From Tistlia sp040905785 (GTDB lineage Bacteria > Pseudomonadota > Alphaproteobacteria > Kiloniellales > DSM-21159), in assembly GCF_040905785.1 (NCBI RefSeq), contig NZ_JBBDQW010000054.1, positions 46,815 through 110,814 of the forward strand: a stretch of 64,000 nt of DNA, written 5' to 3'. Numbering within the stretch: the first letter of the stretch is position 1; each line of letters opens with the position of its first letter. Below the pieces are notes generated by a model. It saw only the letters and a program-made list of their open reading frames with translations, did not search any database and was not told the origin of the DNA. A program made the position numbers and the translations under genes. Below, in pieces: positions 1-8,879 of the stretch.

Positions 1-331
1 GGGCGACGAGAACCGGCATCTCCCTCGCCCGCCGTTCCTGTGGTAGAACGGGACACCGCGATTAGCCCAGGCTTCCGAATCTTGCCTCAGCACTAGCCGG
101 TCTCGAACGTTTCCCCGCGACGCCACGGCAGCGCGAGCGCGCCGCCGTGCCCTTCGCATTGCGTCCGTCGCGGCGGTGGCTCGGGACCGGCTTGGCTCGG
201 CAGTACCGCTCTCGACGGCACCTCCTCTCCACAAGCGACGCCCTCCCTCCGGCCAAGTCTCCGCGCGCCGCTCCTGACGCGCCTCGATCCTGCCGCCTCA
301 GCGGACCTCCCAACGGGAGGCACCGACCGGC
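1..331. other. No gene recognised at window start
   Basis: I see no supportable coding region. Open frames on both strands are arginine/proline-rich read-throughs of GC-rich DNA without family motifs. The next gene has its start at the right edge of this stretch. It may hold the tail or promoter of a neighbour outside the window. Confidence 0.4.
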
Positions 332-961
332 ATGGCCGACAGGCTCTCCGTCCTTTGGACGGTTTTTCCGACCCTCGCGCCGCGGCCCTGGCTTTCCTGC
401 AGCCGCTGCGGGAAACCGAGGTCCCATGTCAGCAGCGGCAAGTTCCGGATCAACGCGAACGGCCGGCGGCTGGACGCCTGGCTGTTCTACCGCTGTGCAG
501 ACTGCGAGCGGACCTGGAACCGCCCGCTTTTCGAGCGCCGGCCGCTCGCCAGCCTGGAGCCTGGGCTGCGCGAGGCGCTAACCCTGAACGATCCGGGGCT
601 GGCGCGCCGCTTCGCCTTCGATCTCGTCGACCTGAAGCGCCGATGCGACCACGTCGAGTCTTTCGACGCGGTCGAGATAAGGAAGAGACGCCTTGCGGGC
701 TCCGCCACCCGCCCGGCGGCTCTCGATATCCTGCTGGTCGCGGAGCGGCCGACCCGTGTCCGCCTGGAGCGGCTTCTGGCGGAGGGATTGGGCCTGACAC
801 GCAGTCGGGTCAGGCGCCTGCACGATGCGGATCGCCTGTCGGTCATGCCGCTGTCGTCGCCTGCGCTGCGCCGGCCGCTGACCGGCCACCTCTCGGTCGA
901 GCTTGGGTTGGCCGGCTTCGCCGACGCCGAGACGATCTGCCGGGCCGCGAGCGGAGGATAG
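332..961 (+). CDS. DUF1062 family zinc-ribbon-like protein
   Basis: A 209-residue protein of unknown function. Two CxxC pairs are visible, C23/C26 (CSRC) and C55/C58 (CADC), which would form a small zinc ribbon. Between them lies the run FRINANGRRLDAWL (residues 38-51), which I recognise as the DUF1062 signature. The C-terminal half is basic and lacks motifs I can name. The start is the ATG just before ADRLSVLW, so the signature sits at the usual distance from the N-terminus. Family membership is recalled from motif resemblance. The function is unknown and the flanking genes give no hint. Confidence 0.75.
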   Translation: MADRLSVLWTVFPTLAPRPWLSCSRCGKPRSHVSSGKFRINANGRRLDAWLFYRCADCERTWNRPLFERRPLASLEPGLREALTLNDPGLARRFAFDLVDLKRRCDHVESFDAVEIRKRRLAGSATRPAALDILLVAERPTRVRLERLLAEGLGLTRSRVRRLHDADRLSVMPLSSPALRRPLTGHLSVELGLAGFADAETICRAASGG

Positions 962-1060
962 GTCGTAGTCGGCCGCTCGTCGTCGCCCCCCCCCGAAAGC
1001 GGGGGCCGAGAGAACCGCGCCACCATTGCGAGCCCACGGTAGTCCCTGCATGCGGCGCTT

Positions 1061-1092
1061 TTCTGGATCCCCGTTTTCACGGGGATGACGAA
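1061..1092. repeat. REP-like intergenic palindrome
   Basis: Positions 1067-1086 form a 7-bp perfect stem (ATCCCCG / CGGGGAT) around a TTTTCA loop, flanked by CTGG and GACGAAGG. Read on the minus strand it encodes VIPVKTGIQ, a string often seen in spurious ORFs over dispersed proteobacterial palindromes. It lies in the gap between the DUF1062 gene and the convergent methyltransferase gene. A C-run and G-run hairpin at about 988-1005 precedes it. The REP assignment is by resemblance only. Confidence 0.55.
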
Positions 1093-1200
1093 GGGAGGGC
1101 GGGGAGGACGGAGCGCCAAGGAGCGGCGACCGCGGTTGAATGCGAAGGGCGCCTCCCCGGCGACGGGAGACGCCCTTCCGTCACGACACGCGGACCCGTC

Positions 1201-2145
1201 CTACGCCTTGGTGCCCTTGGCCTCGGTCGTCAGCATGCCGGCCTTGCGGTCGAGGCCCCATCGGAAGCCGCCGAGCTCGCCGTCCTGGCGCAGCACCCGG
1301 TGGCAGGGGATGACCAGGCTCACCGGGTTGGTGGCGCAGGCCCGGGCGATGGCGCGCTGGCCCTTGGGCAGGCCCAGGCGCTCGGCCAGCTCGGCGTAGG
1401 TCATGGTCTCGCCGTAGGGGATCGCGACCAGCTCGTTCCAGACCTTGCGCTGGAAGGCGGTGGCGCGCACGTCGAGCGGCAGGTCGAGGTGCGGCGTCTC
1501 GCCGGCGATGAAGGCCAGCACGGCCTCGACCGACGGGCGGATCGCCGCCTCGTCGCGCTCGATCGAGGCGGCCGCGTGGAACTCCGCCGACAGCGCCTCG
1601 ACCAGCTGCTCCGGGCTCTCGCCGAGCGCCAGGAAGCAGAGGCCCTTGGCGGTCGCGGCGACCAGCAGCAGGCCAAGCGGCGAGGGCGTCACGGCATAGA
1701 CGATGCGCGCGCCGGCCCCGCCCTTGGCGTAGGTCGCCGGGGTCATGCCGAGGCGCCGGGCGCAATCCTCGTAGACCCGCGAGGAGGAGCCGTAGCCGGC
1801 GCCGTAGGTCGCCTCGGCGACCCGCCCGTGCTCGCGCAGCTCGGCGCGGAAGCGGGCGCTGCGCCGCGCCTCGGCGTACTCGCGCGGGCTGACCCCGAGC
1901 AGCTTCTTGAAGAGGCGCTGCAGGTGCCAGGGGCTGAGCGCCACCTGCTCGGCGAGCTCGGCCAGGGTCAGGCGCTCGGCGTCGGGGCGGTCGAGCAGGC
2001 GACAGGCCTCCTCGACGGCGGCGACCTGGCGCGCCGAGGCGGCCCGGGGCGCCGCCGCCGGTGCCGGCTCGGGGCGCGCCATGCGCCGCTGCGGCTCCCG
2101 GCCGTCGCACTCGATCGTCTGCGGTGTCAACAGGCCTGCGTCCAT
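1201..2145 (-). CDS. AraC-type HTH / methylated-DNA-protein-cysteine methyltransferase (Ada-like)
   Basis: A 314-residue DNA-repair protein. Residues about 40-140 form an AraC-type helix-turn-helix (SPWHLQRLFKKLLGVSPREY near 71-90). Residues 150-305 are the O6-alkylguanine-DNA methyltransferase domain with the active-site motif PCHRV (C281). It should transfer O6-methyl groups from DNA to C281 and may regulate genes. E. coli Ada has a cysteine-rich N-terminal domain that repairs methylphosphotriesters and switches on the regulator. That domain is absent: the first 40 residues hold only one Cys and are Ala/Pro-rich. I chose the ATG at MDAGLL because upstream residues look non-coding. A pair of direct repeats lies upstream at 2219-2253. 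Confidence 0.88.
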   Translation of the reverse strand: MDAGLLTPQTIECDGREPQRRMARPEPAPAAAPRAASARQVAAVEEACRLLDRPDAERLTLAELAEQVALSPWHLQRLFKKLLGVSPREYAEARRSARFRAELREHGRVAEATYGAGYGSSSRVYEDCARRLGMTPATYAKGGAGARIVYAVTPSPLGLLLVAATAKGLCFLALGESPEQLVEALSAEFHAAASIERDEAAIRPSVEAVLAFIAGETPHLDLPLDVRATAFQRKVWNELVAIPYGETMTYAELAERLGLPKGQRAIARACATNPVSLVIPCHRVLRQDGELGGFRWGLDRKAGMLTTEAKGTKA

Positions 2146-2218
2146 CGTGGGTCTCCGCTGCTGGTCTCGTGCATGGGCGGATCCTGCCGGTCCGAGAGCC
2201 TCGCGACTATCCGTTCCT

Positions 2219-2253
2219 TGCGCAAGCGCGGCCCGTTCCCCTGCGCAAGCGCG
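2219..2253 (-). promoter_or_regulatory. Candidate operator: two direct 12-mers 23 bp apart
   Basis: TGCGCAAGCGCG occurs at 2219-2230 and again at 2242-2253, identical in all 12 bases and offset by 23 bp, about two helical turns. AraC-family regulators usually bind direct half-sites about 21 bp apart on one helix face. The pair lies 74-108 bp upstream of the Ada-like gene, so self-regulation by its HTH domain is plausible. No binding evidence exists in the sequence beyond the repeat. Confidence 0.35.
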
Positions 2254-2423
2254 AGGGCTCGTCACCAGGGCGGCGCGGCGCGAAAAGAGGGTGTCACAAA
2301 TGCATCACATAAGTGCAAGATGACCGTTGCGGACGGAGCCTAGAGAGGCGGCCACCAGTCGCGTTCGGCGACCGGGCGGACCCGCCCGACCGTCCCGCGA
2401 GGAAACGACAGGGAGACCAAGAG

Positions 2424-3761
2424 ATGTCGCTCCGACAGCAGCTCCTGGCGGCCGCCGCGGCCGTCACGATGACCGGCGTCACGATGACCGGCCTTGCCGC
2501 CTCGGCGCAGGCCCAGACCAAGATCGAGTGGTGGCACGCCATGGGCGGCGAGCTCGGCGAGAAGGTCGAGGAGATCGCGACCAACTTCAACGCCAGCCAG
2601 AGCGAATACGAGATCGACGCCGTCTACAAGGGCAACTACACCGAGACCATGACCGGGGCGATCGCCGCCTTCCGGGCCGGCCAGCAGCCCGAGATCGTGC
2701 AGGTCTTCGAGGTCGGCACCGCGACCATGATGGCCGCCGAGGGCGCGATCTACCCGGTCTACCAGCTGATGAACGACAGCGGCCTCGAGTGGGACCCCGA
2801 GGCCTACCTGCCGTCCGTCGTCGGCTACTATACCGACACCCAGGGCAACATGCTCTCGATGCCCTTCAACTCCTCGACGCCGGTGCTCTACTACAACAAG
2901 AAGGTCTTCGAGGAGGCCGGCCTGGATCCGGACACGGCGCCCTCGACCTGGCAGGAGATGGGCGAGGCGGCGAAGAAGATCGTCGACAGCGGCGCCGCGA
3001 CCTGCGGCTTCACCACGGGCTGGCAGTCCTGGGTCCAGATCGAGAACTTCAGCGCCCTGCACAACGTGCCGATCGGCACCCAGGCGAACGGCTTCGGCGG
3101 CCTCGACACCGAGCTCACCATCAACAGCGACCTGCACGTCAAGCACATCCAGCAGCTCGCCGACTGGCAGGCGGACGGCATCTTCAAGTACGGCGGTCGC
3201 CAGTCGGACTCGGCGCCGCTGTTCTATTCCGGCGAATGTGCCATGTACATGAACTCCTCGGCGGCCTACGCCGGCGTCACGGGCAACGTCGACTTTCCCT
3301 TCGGCGTCTCCATGCTGCCCTATTGGGAGGGCGTCGAGGGCGCGCCGCAGAACTCGATCATCGGCGGTGCCACCCTGTGGGTGCTCGCCGGCCATGAGGA
3401 GGAGGACTACAAGGGCGTCGCCCAGTTCTTCTCCTACCTGTCCTCGCCCGAGGTGCAGGCCGACTGGCATCAGTTCACCGGCTACCTGCCGGTCACCGAG
3501 GCGGCCTACGAGCTGAGCCAGGAGCAGGGCTTCTACGAGGAGAATCCCGGCACCGACACCTCGATCAAGCAGATGACGCTGAACGACCCGACCGACAACT
3601 CCAAGGGCCTGCGCTTCGGCAACTTCGTGCAGATCCGCGACATCATCAACGAGGAGCTGGAGACCGTCTGGTCGGGCGGCAAGACCGCCCAGCAGGGCCT
3701 CGACGATGCCGTCCGGCGCGGCAACGAGCTGCTGCGCCAGTTCGAGGACGACAACTCCTGA
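2424..3761 (+). CDS. ugpB: Glycerol-3-phosphate-type ABC transporter substrate-binding protein
   Basis: A 445-residue periplasmic binding protein that should deliver sn-glycerol-3-phosphate or a glycerophosphodiester to the permease encoded downstream. The signal peptide is residues 1-30, ending ASAQAQ before TKIEWWHAMGG, which resembles the start of mature UgpB. FNSSTPVLYYNKKVFEEAGLDP and the C-terminal EELETVWSGGKTAQQGLDDAV region also match the family. Within the signal peptide VTMTG is encoded twice by a perfect 15-bp duplication (2463-2492). The start at MSLRQQ has GGGAGACC just upstream. It is first in ugpBAEC. Substrate identity is inferred from family resemblance; other sugar phosphates are possible. 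Confidence 0.9.
   Translation: MSLRQQLLAAAAAVTMTGVTMTGLAASAQAQTKIEWWHAMGGELGEKVEEIATNFNASQSEYEIDAVYKGNYTETMTGAIAAFRAGQQPEIVQVFEVGTATMMAAEGAIYPVYQLMNDSGLEWDPEAYLPSVVGYYTDTQGNMLSMPFNSSTPVLYYNKKVFEEAGLDPDTAPSTWQEMGEAAKKIVDSGAATCGFTTGWQSWVQIENFSALHNVPIGTQANGFGGLDTELTINSDLHVKHIQQLADWQADGIFKYGGRQSDSAPLFYSGECAMYMNSSAAYAGVTGNVDFPFGVSMLPYWEGVEGAPQNSIIGGATLWVLAGHEEEDYKGVAQFFSYLSSPEVQADWHQFTGYLPVTEAAYELSQEQGFYEENPGTDTSIKQMTLNDPTDNSKGLRFGNFVQIRDIINEELETVWSGGKTAQQGLDDAVRRGNELLRQFEDDNS
2463..2492 (+). repeat. 15-bp tandem duplication in ugpB signal peptide
   Basis: GTCACGATGACCGGC occurs twice in direct succession (2463-2477 and 2478-2492), giving VTMTG-VTMTG in the hydrophobic core of the signal peptide. 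The copies are identical, so the duplication looks recent. Confidence 0.9.
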
Positions 3762-3790
3762 TCGCCTGATCCGGAGACGCTCGGCAGGCG

Positions 3791-3820
3791 GGCCGCCCGC
3801 TCCCTCGGGAGCGGGCGGCC
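3791..3820 (+). terminator. Intercistronic hairpin between ugpB and ugpA
   Basis: GGCCGCCCGCTCCC (3791-3804) pairs perfectly with GGGAGCGGGCGGCC (3807-3820), leaving only TC between the arms, so the last pair or two must open. No T-run follows. In importer operons a hairpin after the binding-protein gene commonly protects its mRNA and reduces read-through into the permease genes. That role is inferred here. Confidence 0.6.
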
Positions 3821-3873
3821 GCCGCGCCGGCGCCCTTTCCCGGACGCCCTTCCGGAACGCCTCGGACCTCTCG

Positions 3874-4755
3874 ATGCACAAGCGCGTCATCTTCCGGCAC
3901 CCGGTGCTGCCCTACCTGCTGCTGCTGCCGCAGCTGGCGGTGACGCTGGTCTTCTTCATCTGGCCGGCGAGCCAGGCGCTCTACCAGTCGCTGCTGCGCC
4001 AGGACGCCTTCGGCCTGCGCACCCAGTTCGTCGGCCTGCGGAACTTCGAGCGCCTGTTCGCCGACGCCTCCTACCTGGCCGCCTTCAAGACGACGGTTGT
4101 CTTCTCGCTCTCGGTGGCGCTGTCCGGCATGGCGCTCGGCCTGCTCTTCGCGGTCATGGCCGACCGGGTGATCAAGGGCGCGTCGGCCTACAAGACCCTG
4201 CTGATCTGGCCCTACGCCGTGGCCCCGGCGATCGCTGGCGTGCTCTGGTGGTTCCTCTTCAATCCGACGATCGGCATCCTGGCCTACGCCCTGCGCAGCC
4301 TCGGCTACGACTGGAACCACGCGGTCGACGGCGACGACGCCCTGATCCTGGTGATCGTGGCTTCGACCTGGAAGCAGGTCTCCTACAACTTCCTGTTCTT
4401 CCTGGCCGGGCTGCAGGCGATCCCGAAGTCGCTGATCGAGGCGGCGGCGATCGACGGCGCCGGCCCGCTGCGGCGCTTCTGGACCATCGTCTTCCCGCTG
4501 CTCTCGCCGACCACCTTCTTCCTGCTCGTCGTCAACCTGGTCTACTCCTTCTTCGAGACCTTCGGCGTGATCCACGCGACCACCAGCGGCGGTCCGGGAC
4601 AGGCGACGACAATCCTGGTCTACAAGGTCTTCAACGACGGCTTCGTCGGCCTCAACCTCGGCAGCTCGGCGGCGCAGTCGGTGATCCTGATGGCGATCGT
4701 CATCGCCCTGACCATGATCCAGTTCCGCTTCATCGAGCGGCGCGTCCAGTACTGA
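3874..4755 (+). CDS. ugpA: sn-glycerol-3-phosphate ABC transporter permease UgpA
   Basis: A 293-residue inner-membrane permease, close to the usual 295 of UgpA. Six transmembrane segments are apparent, starting at LPYLLLLPQLAVTLVFFIWP. The EAA loop that contacts the ATPase reads EAAAIDGAGPLRRFWTI near residues 189-205. The C-terminus FRFIERRVQY is typical of UgpA. I chose the ATG at MHKRVIF; upstream in-frame sequence spans the GC hairpin and is not UgpA-like. It follows ugpB by 112 bp and precedes ugpE by 12 bp. UgpA and UgpE should form the heterodimeric channel. Confidence 0.93.
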   Translation: MHKRVIFRHPVLPYLLLLPQLAVTLVFFIWPASQALYQSLLRQDAFGLRTQFVGLRNFERLFADASYLAAFKTTVVFSLSVALSGMALGLLFAVMADRVIKGASAYKTLLIWPYAVAPAIAGVLWWFLFNPTIGILAYALRSLGYDWNHAVDGDDALILVIVASTWKQVSYNFLFFLAGLQAIPKSLIEAAAIDGAGPLRRFWTIVFPLLSPTTFFLLVVNLVYSFFETFGVIHATTSGGPGQATTILVYKVFNDGFVGLNLGSSAAQSVILMAIVIALTMIQFRFIERRVQY

Positions 4756-4767
4756 GGGGAGCGCGAG

Positions 4768-5616
4768 ATGGTCGAGAACCGCCCCTGGATGGCCTGGCTG
4801 ACTCACTTCGTGCTGCTCGGCGGCGTGCTGCTCGTCGCCTTCCCGCTGTGGGTCGCCTTCGTCGCCTCGACCCAGCCCGGCCAGAACCTGCTCGGCGGCG
4901 TCATGCCGCTGTGGCCCGGCGATCGGCTGTTCGAGAACTACGCGACCGTGCTGGGCAGCGGCCTCAAGGCCACGGGCGGCGCGCCGGTCGGCCTGATGAT
5001 GTGGAACTCGCTGGTCATGGCGCTCTCGATCGCGGTCGGCAAGATCGCCATCTCGATCATCTCGGCCTATGCCATAGTCTACTTCCGCTTCCCCTTCCGG
5101 ATGCTCTGCTTCTGGATCGTCTTCGTGACCCTGATGCTGCCGGTCGAGGTGCGCATCCTGCCGACCTACGAGGTCGTCGCCGACCTCGGCATGCTGAATT
5201 CCTACGCCGGCCTGTCGATCCCGCTGATCGCCAGCGCGACCGCGACCTTCCTGTTCCGGCAGTTCTTCCTGACCGTGCCGGACGAGCTGACCGAGGCGGC
5301 GCGGGTCGACGGCGCCGGCCCCTTGCGCTTCTTCCTCGACATCCTGCTGCCGCTCAGCCGGACCAACATCGCGGCGCTCTTCGTGATCCTCTTCATCTAC
5401 GGCTGGGTGCAGTACCTCTGGCCGCTGCTCGTCACCACCGACGAGTCCTTCTACACGATCGTCATGGGCATCCAGCGCATGGTCACCGTCGCCGACGCCC
5501 AGCCGCACTGGCACCTGGTGATGGCGACGGCGGTGCTGGCCATGCTGCCGCCGGTGGCCGTCGTCGTCGTCATGCAGGGCCTGTTCGTCAAGGGCCTGGT
5601 CGAGACCGAGAAATAG
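4768..5616 (+). CDS. ugpE: sn-glycerol-3-phosphate ABC transporter permease UgpE
   Basis: A 282-residue second permease of the importer, the usual UgpE length. The N-terminus MVENRPWMAWLTHFVLLGG leads into the first membrane helix. The EAA motif reads EAARVDGAGPLRFFLDI near residues 177-193. The segment GNDKL-type loops are absent and the C-terminus ends in MQGLFVKGLVETEK. A GGGGAGCG stretch precedes the ATG. Only 10 bp separate it from ugpC, so the two are almost certainly co-transcribed. Confidence 0.93.
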   Translation: MVENRPWMAWLTHFVLLGGVLLVAFPLWVAFVASTQPGQNLLGGVMPLWPGDRLFENYATVLGSGLKATGGAPVGLMMWNSLVMALSIAVGKIAISIISAYAIVYFRFPFRMLCFWIVFVTLMLPVEVRILPTYEVVADLGMLNSYAGLSIPLIASATATFLFRQFFLTVPDELTEAARVDGAGPLRFFLDILLPLSRTNIAALFVILFIYGWVQYLWPLLVTTDESFYTIVMGIQRMVTVADAQPHWHLVMATAVLAMLPPVAVVVVMQGLFVKGLVETEK

Positions 5617-5626
5617 GAAGCGAGCG

Positions 5627-6739
<1,113 letters not shown>

Positions 6740-6847
6740 GCCGGCGGCCCTACGCAAACCGTATACCCCCCGGCAGAAAGCCGCCCTTCCTCGCCTCGCC
6801 GCCCGGCGCCACCCTTGCAAGAGCACGGCTAAGAGGAGGCACCGTCC

Positions 6848-7759
6848 ATGGCCATCGAGATCGTCGAGGTCGACGCGCCGCTGGGCCACGAGATCCGCGG
6901 CGTGGACCTGGCCGGCGAGATCGACGCGAAGAGCTTCGCCGCCATCGAGGCCGCCTACGACCGCTACGGCGTCGTGGTGTTTCGCGGCCGGCCGCTGACG
7001 CCGCCCCAGCAGCTCGCCTTCAGCCGGCGCTTCGGGCCGCTCCAGCGCTACGTCCTGGATCGCTACAATCACAAGCAGTACCCGGAGATCTTCGTCGTCT
7101 CCAACGTCGTCGAGAACGGCGAGCCGATCGGCATGGCCGACGCCGGCCGCTACTGGCACACCGACATGTGGCTGACCCGAAACCCGCCGCGCGGCTCGAT
7201 CCTGCACGCGCTCGAGGTCCCGGAGCGCGACGGCGAGCCGCTCGGCGACACCTGGTTCGCCAGCACCGCGGCCGCCTACGACGCCCTCGACGAGGCGATG
7301 AAGCGGCGCCTCGAGGGCCTGCGGGCGGTCTTCAGCACCGAGCGCTACCTCGCCTTCCGCGCCCGCACCAACAGGCAGATCGACAAGGCCACCGGCAAGG
7401 CCTCCCAGGCGGCGCTGAGCGAGCTCAAGTCCGGCGACATCGAGCACCCGCTGGTCTCGATCCACCCGCGCACGGGACGCAGGTGCCTCTATCTCTGCGA
7501 GGGCGTGATCAGCAGCGTGATCGGGCTGGCGCCGGCCGAGTCCGACGCCCTGGTCGCCTTCCTGGAGGCGCACGTGGTGCGGCCCGAGTTCGTCTACCGC
7601 CACCGCTGGCAGGTCGGCGACCTGGTGATGTGGGACAACGTCTCCTGCCTGCACAAGGCGACCGACGACTTCGAGCTGCCGCAGCGCCGCCTGATGCACC
7701 GCACGACCCTGGCGAGCCAGGCGCCGGCGCCTGCGGCCGTTGGGGGTGCCGCGGCGTGA
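6848..7759 (+). CDS. TauD/TfdA-family Fe(II)/2-oxoglutarate-dependent dioxygenase
   Basis: A 303-residue oxygenase. Iron ligands are visible as H104-x-D106 (WHTDMW) and H269 (CLHKAT), with R285 (HRTT) as probable 2-oxoglutarate carboxylate binder. Family members hydroxylate a carbon next to a sulfonate, ether, amine or acid group, often releasing a nutrient. The real substrate cannot be read from sequence. The ATG follows AAGAGGAGGC, a good ribosome-binding site. The stop overlaps the next start by 4 bp, so it is translationally coupled to the enolase-superfamily gene. It lies 108 bp after ugpC on the same strand. Confidence 0.9.
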   Translation: MAIEIVEVDAPLGHEIRGVDLAGEIDAKSFAAIEAAYDRYGVVVFRGRPLTPPQQLAFSRRFGPLQRYVLDRYNHKQYPEIFVVSNVVENGEPIGMADAGRYWHTDMWLTRNPPRGSILHALEVPERDGEPLGDTWFASTAAAYDALDEAMKRRLEGLRAVFSTERYLAFRARTNRQIDKATGKASQAALSELKSGDIEHPLVSIHPRTGRRCLYLCEGVISSVIGLAPAESDALVAFLEAHVVRPEFVYRHRWQVGDLVMWDNVSCLHKATDDFELPQRRLMHRTTLASQAPAPAAVGGAAA

Positions 7760-8853
7760 GCCTCGCGATCGCCGGCATCGAGACCCACCTCGTCGCCACG
7801 CCCCTGACGCCGCCGATCGTCCACCCCTTCCTCGGCGCGCGCACCCGCTTCGTCAGCCTGGTCGTGCTGGTGCATACCGAAGGCGGGCCGACCGGTTTCG
7901 GCTACGTGACCGGCGAGAGCGCGCGCCAGATGGCGGCGGTCGGTCGCATCGTCGCCGATCTCGCCGAGCGCCTGAAGGGCGCCGACGCGCTCTGTCGAAC
8001 CCTGCTCTACGAGCAGATGTGGAACTGGACCGTCGACCTGCTGCACGAGGGCGCCGCGACCCTGGCCCTGGCCGCCCTCGACACCGCGCTCTGGGACATC
8101 GCCGGCAAGCAGGCCGGCGAGCCGCTGTGGCGGCTGCTCGGCGGCTACCGTCGGAGCGTGCCGGCCTACGCCAGCGAGAGCCTGTGGCGCCACCTCGGGA
8201 TTGACGAGCTGGAGCGCCAGGGCGCGGCGCTGGTCGAGCGCGGCTTCGATGCCATGAAGCTGCGCCTGGGCGGCCGGCCGGCCGAGGAGGACGTCGAGCG
8301 CGCGGTGGCGCTGCGCCGCGCCGTCGGCCCCTCGGTCAAGATCATGACCGACGTGCTCTGGGCCCTGCGCCCCGACGAGGCGATCCGCCTGGCGCGCCGC
8401 CTGGCCGACAGCGAGGCCGGGATCTTCTGGTTCGAAGAGCCGGTGCGCGACGGCCACTGGGACGGCCTGCGCCGGGTCCGCGACCAGGGCCTGGTGACGG
8501 TCGCCGGCGGCGAGCGGCTGTCGCGCCTGGCCGACGTCCACGCGCTCGCCCGCTCGGTCGACCACGCGATCCTCGACGTCCACCACATCGGCGGCATCAC
8601 GCCCTGGCTGCGCGCCGCCGCGGTCCTGGAGATCGCGGACCTGCCGATCTCGGTGCACATCGCGCCGGAGATCCAGGCGCACCTCGTGGCGGCCCAGCGC
8701 ACCGGCGCCTGGATCGAGTACATGTCCTGGTGGGATGCGCTCTTCGAAGAGCCGTTGCAGCCGGTCGGGGGAAGGCTGACACTGACCGACAAGCCCGGCC
8801 TCGGTCTGGAGGTCTCGTCGGCGGCACTGAGGCGCCTCGCCGTCGAGGGCTGA
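7756..8853 (+). CDS. Enolase-superfamily (mandelate racemase/muconate lactonizing) enzyme
   Basis: A 365-residue enzyme expected to abstract a proton next to a carboxylate, giving a dehydratase or racemase reaction on an acid such as a sugar acid. Metal ligands are probably D199 (MTD), E227 or E228 (FEEPV) and E253 (GGER). A D274/H301 pair (LDVHHIGG, VHIAPE) resembles the His-Asp dyad of the mandelate racemase subgroup. The first catalytic-lysine motif reads K168-L-R170 instead of the usual KxK. The GTG start lies in the GTGA overlap with the dioxygenase stop. The LysR gene starts 26 bp downstream. Substrate unknown. Confidence 0.87.
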   Translation: MSLAIAGIETHLVATPLTPPIVHPFLGARTRFVSLVVLVHTEGGPTGFGYVTGESARQMAAVGRIVADLAERLKGADALCRTLLYEQMWNWTVDLLHEGAATLALAALDTALWDIAGKQAGEPLWRLLGGYRRSVPAYASESLWRHLGIDELERQGAALVERGFDAMKLRLGGRPAEEDVERAVALRRAVGPSVKIMTDVLWALRPDEAIRLARRLADSEAGIFWFEEPVRDGHWDGLRRVRDQGLVTVAGGERLSRLADVHALARSVDHAILDVHHIGGITPWLRAAAVLEIADLPISVHIAPEIQAHLVAAQRTGAWIEYMSWWDALFEEPLQPVGGRLTLTDKPGLGLEVSSAALRRLAVEG

Positions 8854-8879
8854 GCCCGCCCCAACCCCGCGCGAGGGCC

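Noticed and set aside
487..1119. 210-residue minus-strand frame containing VIPVKTGIQ
   Set aside because: The string is a translation of a dispersed palindrome and the frame lies antisense to the DUF1062 gene.
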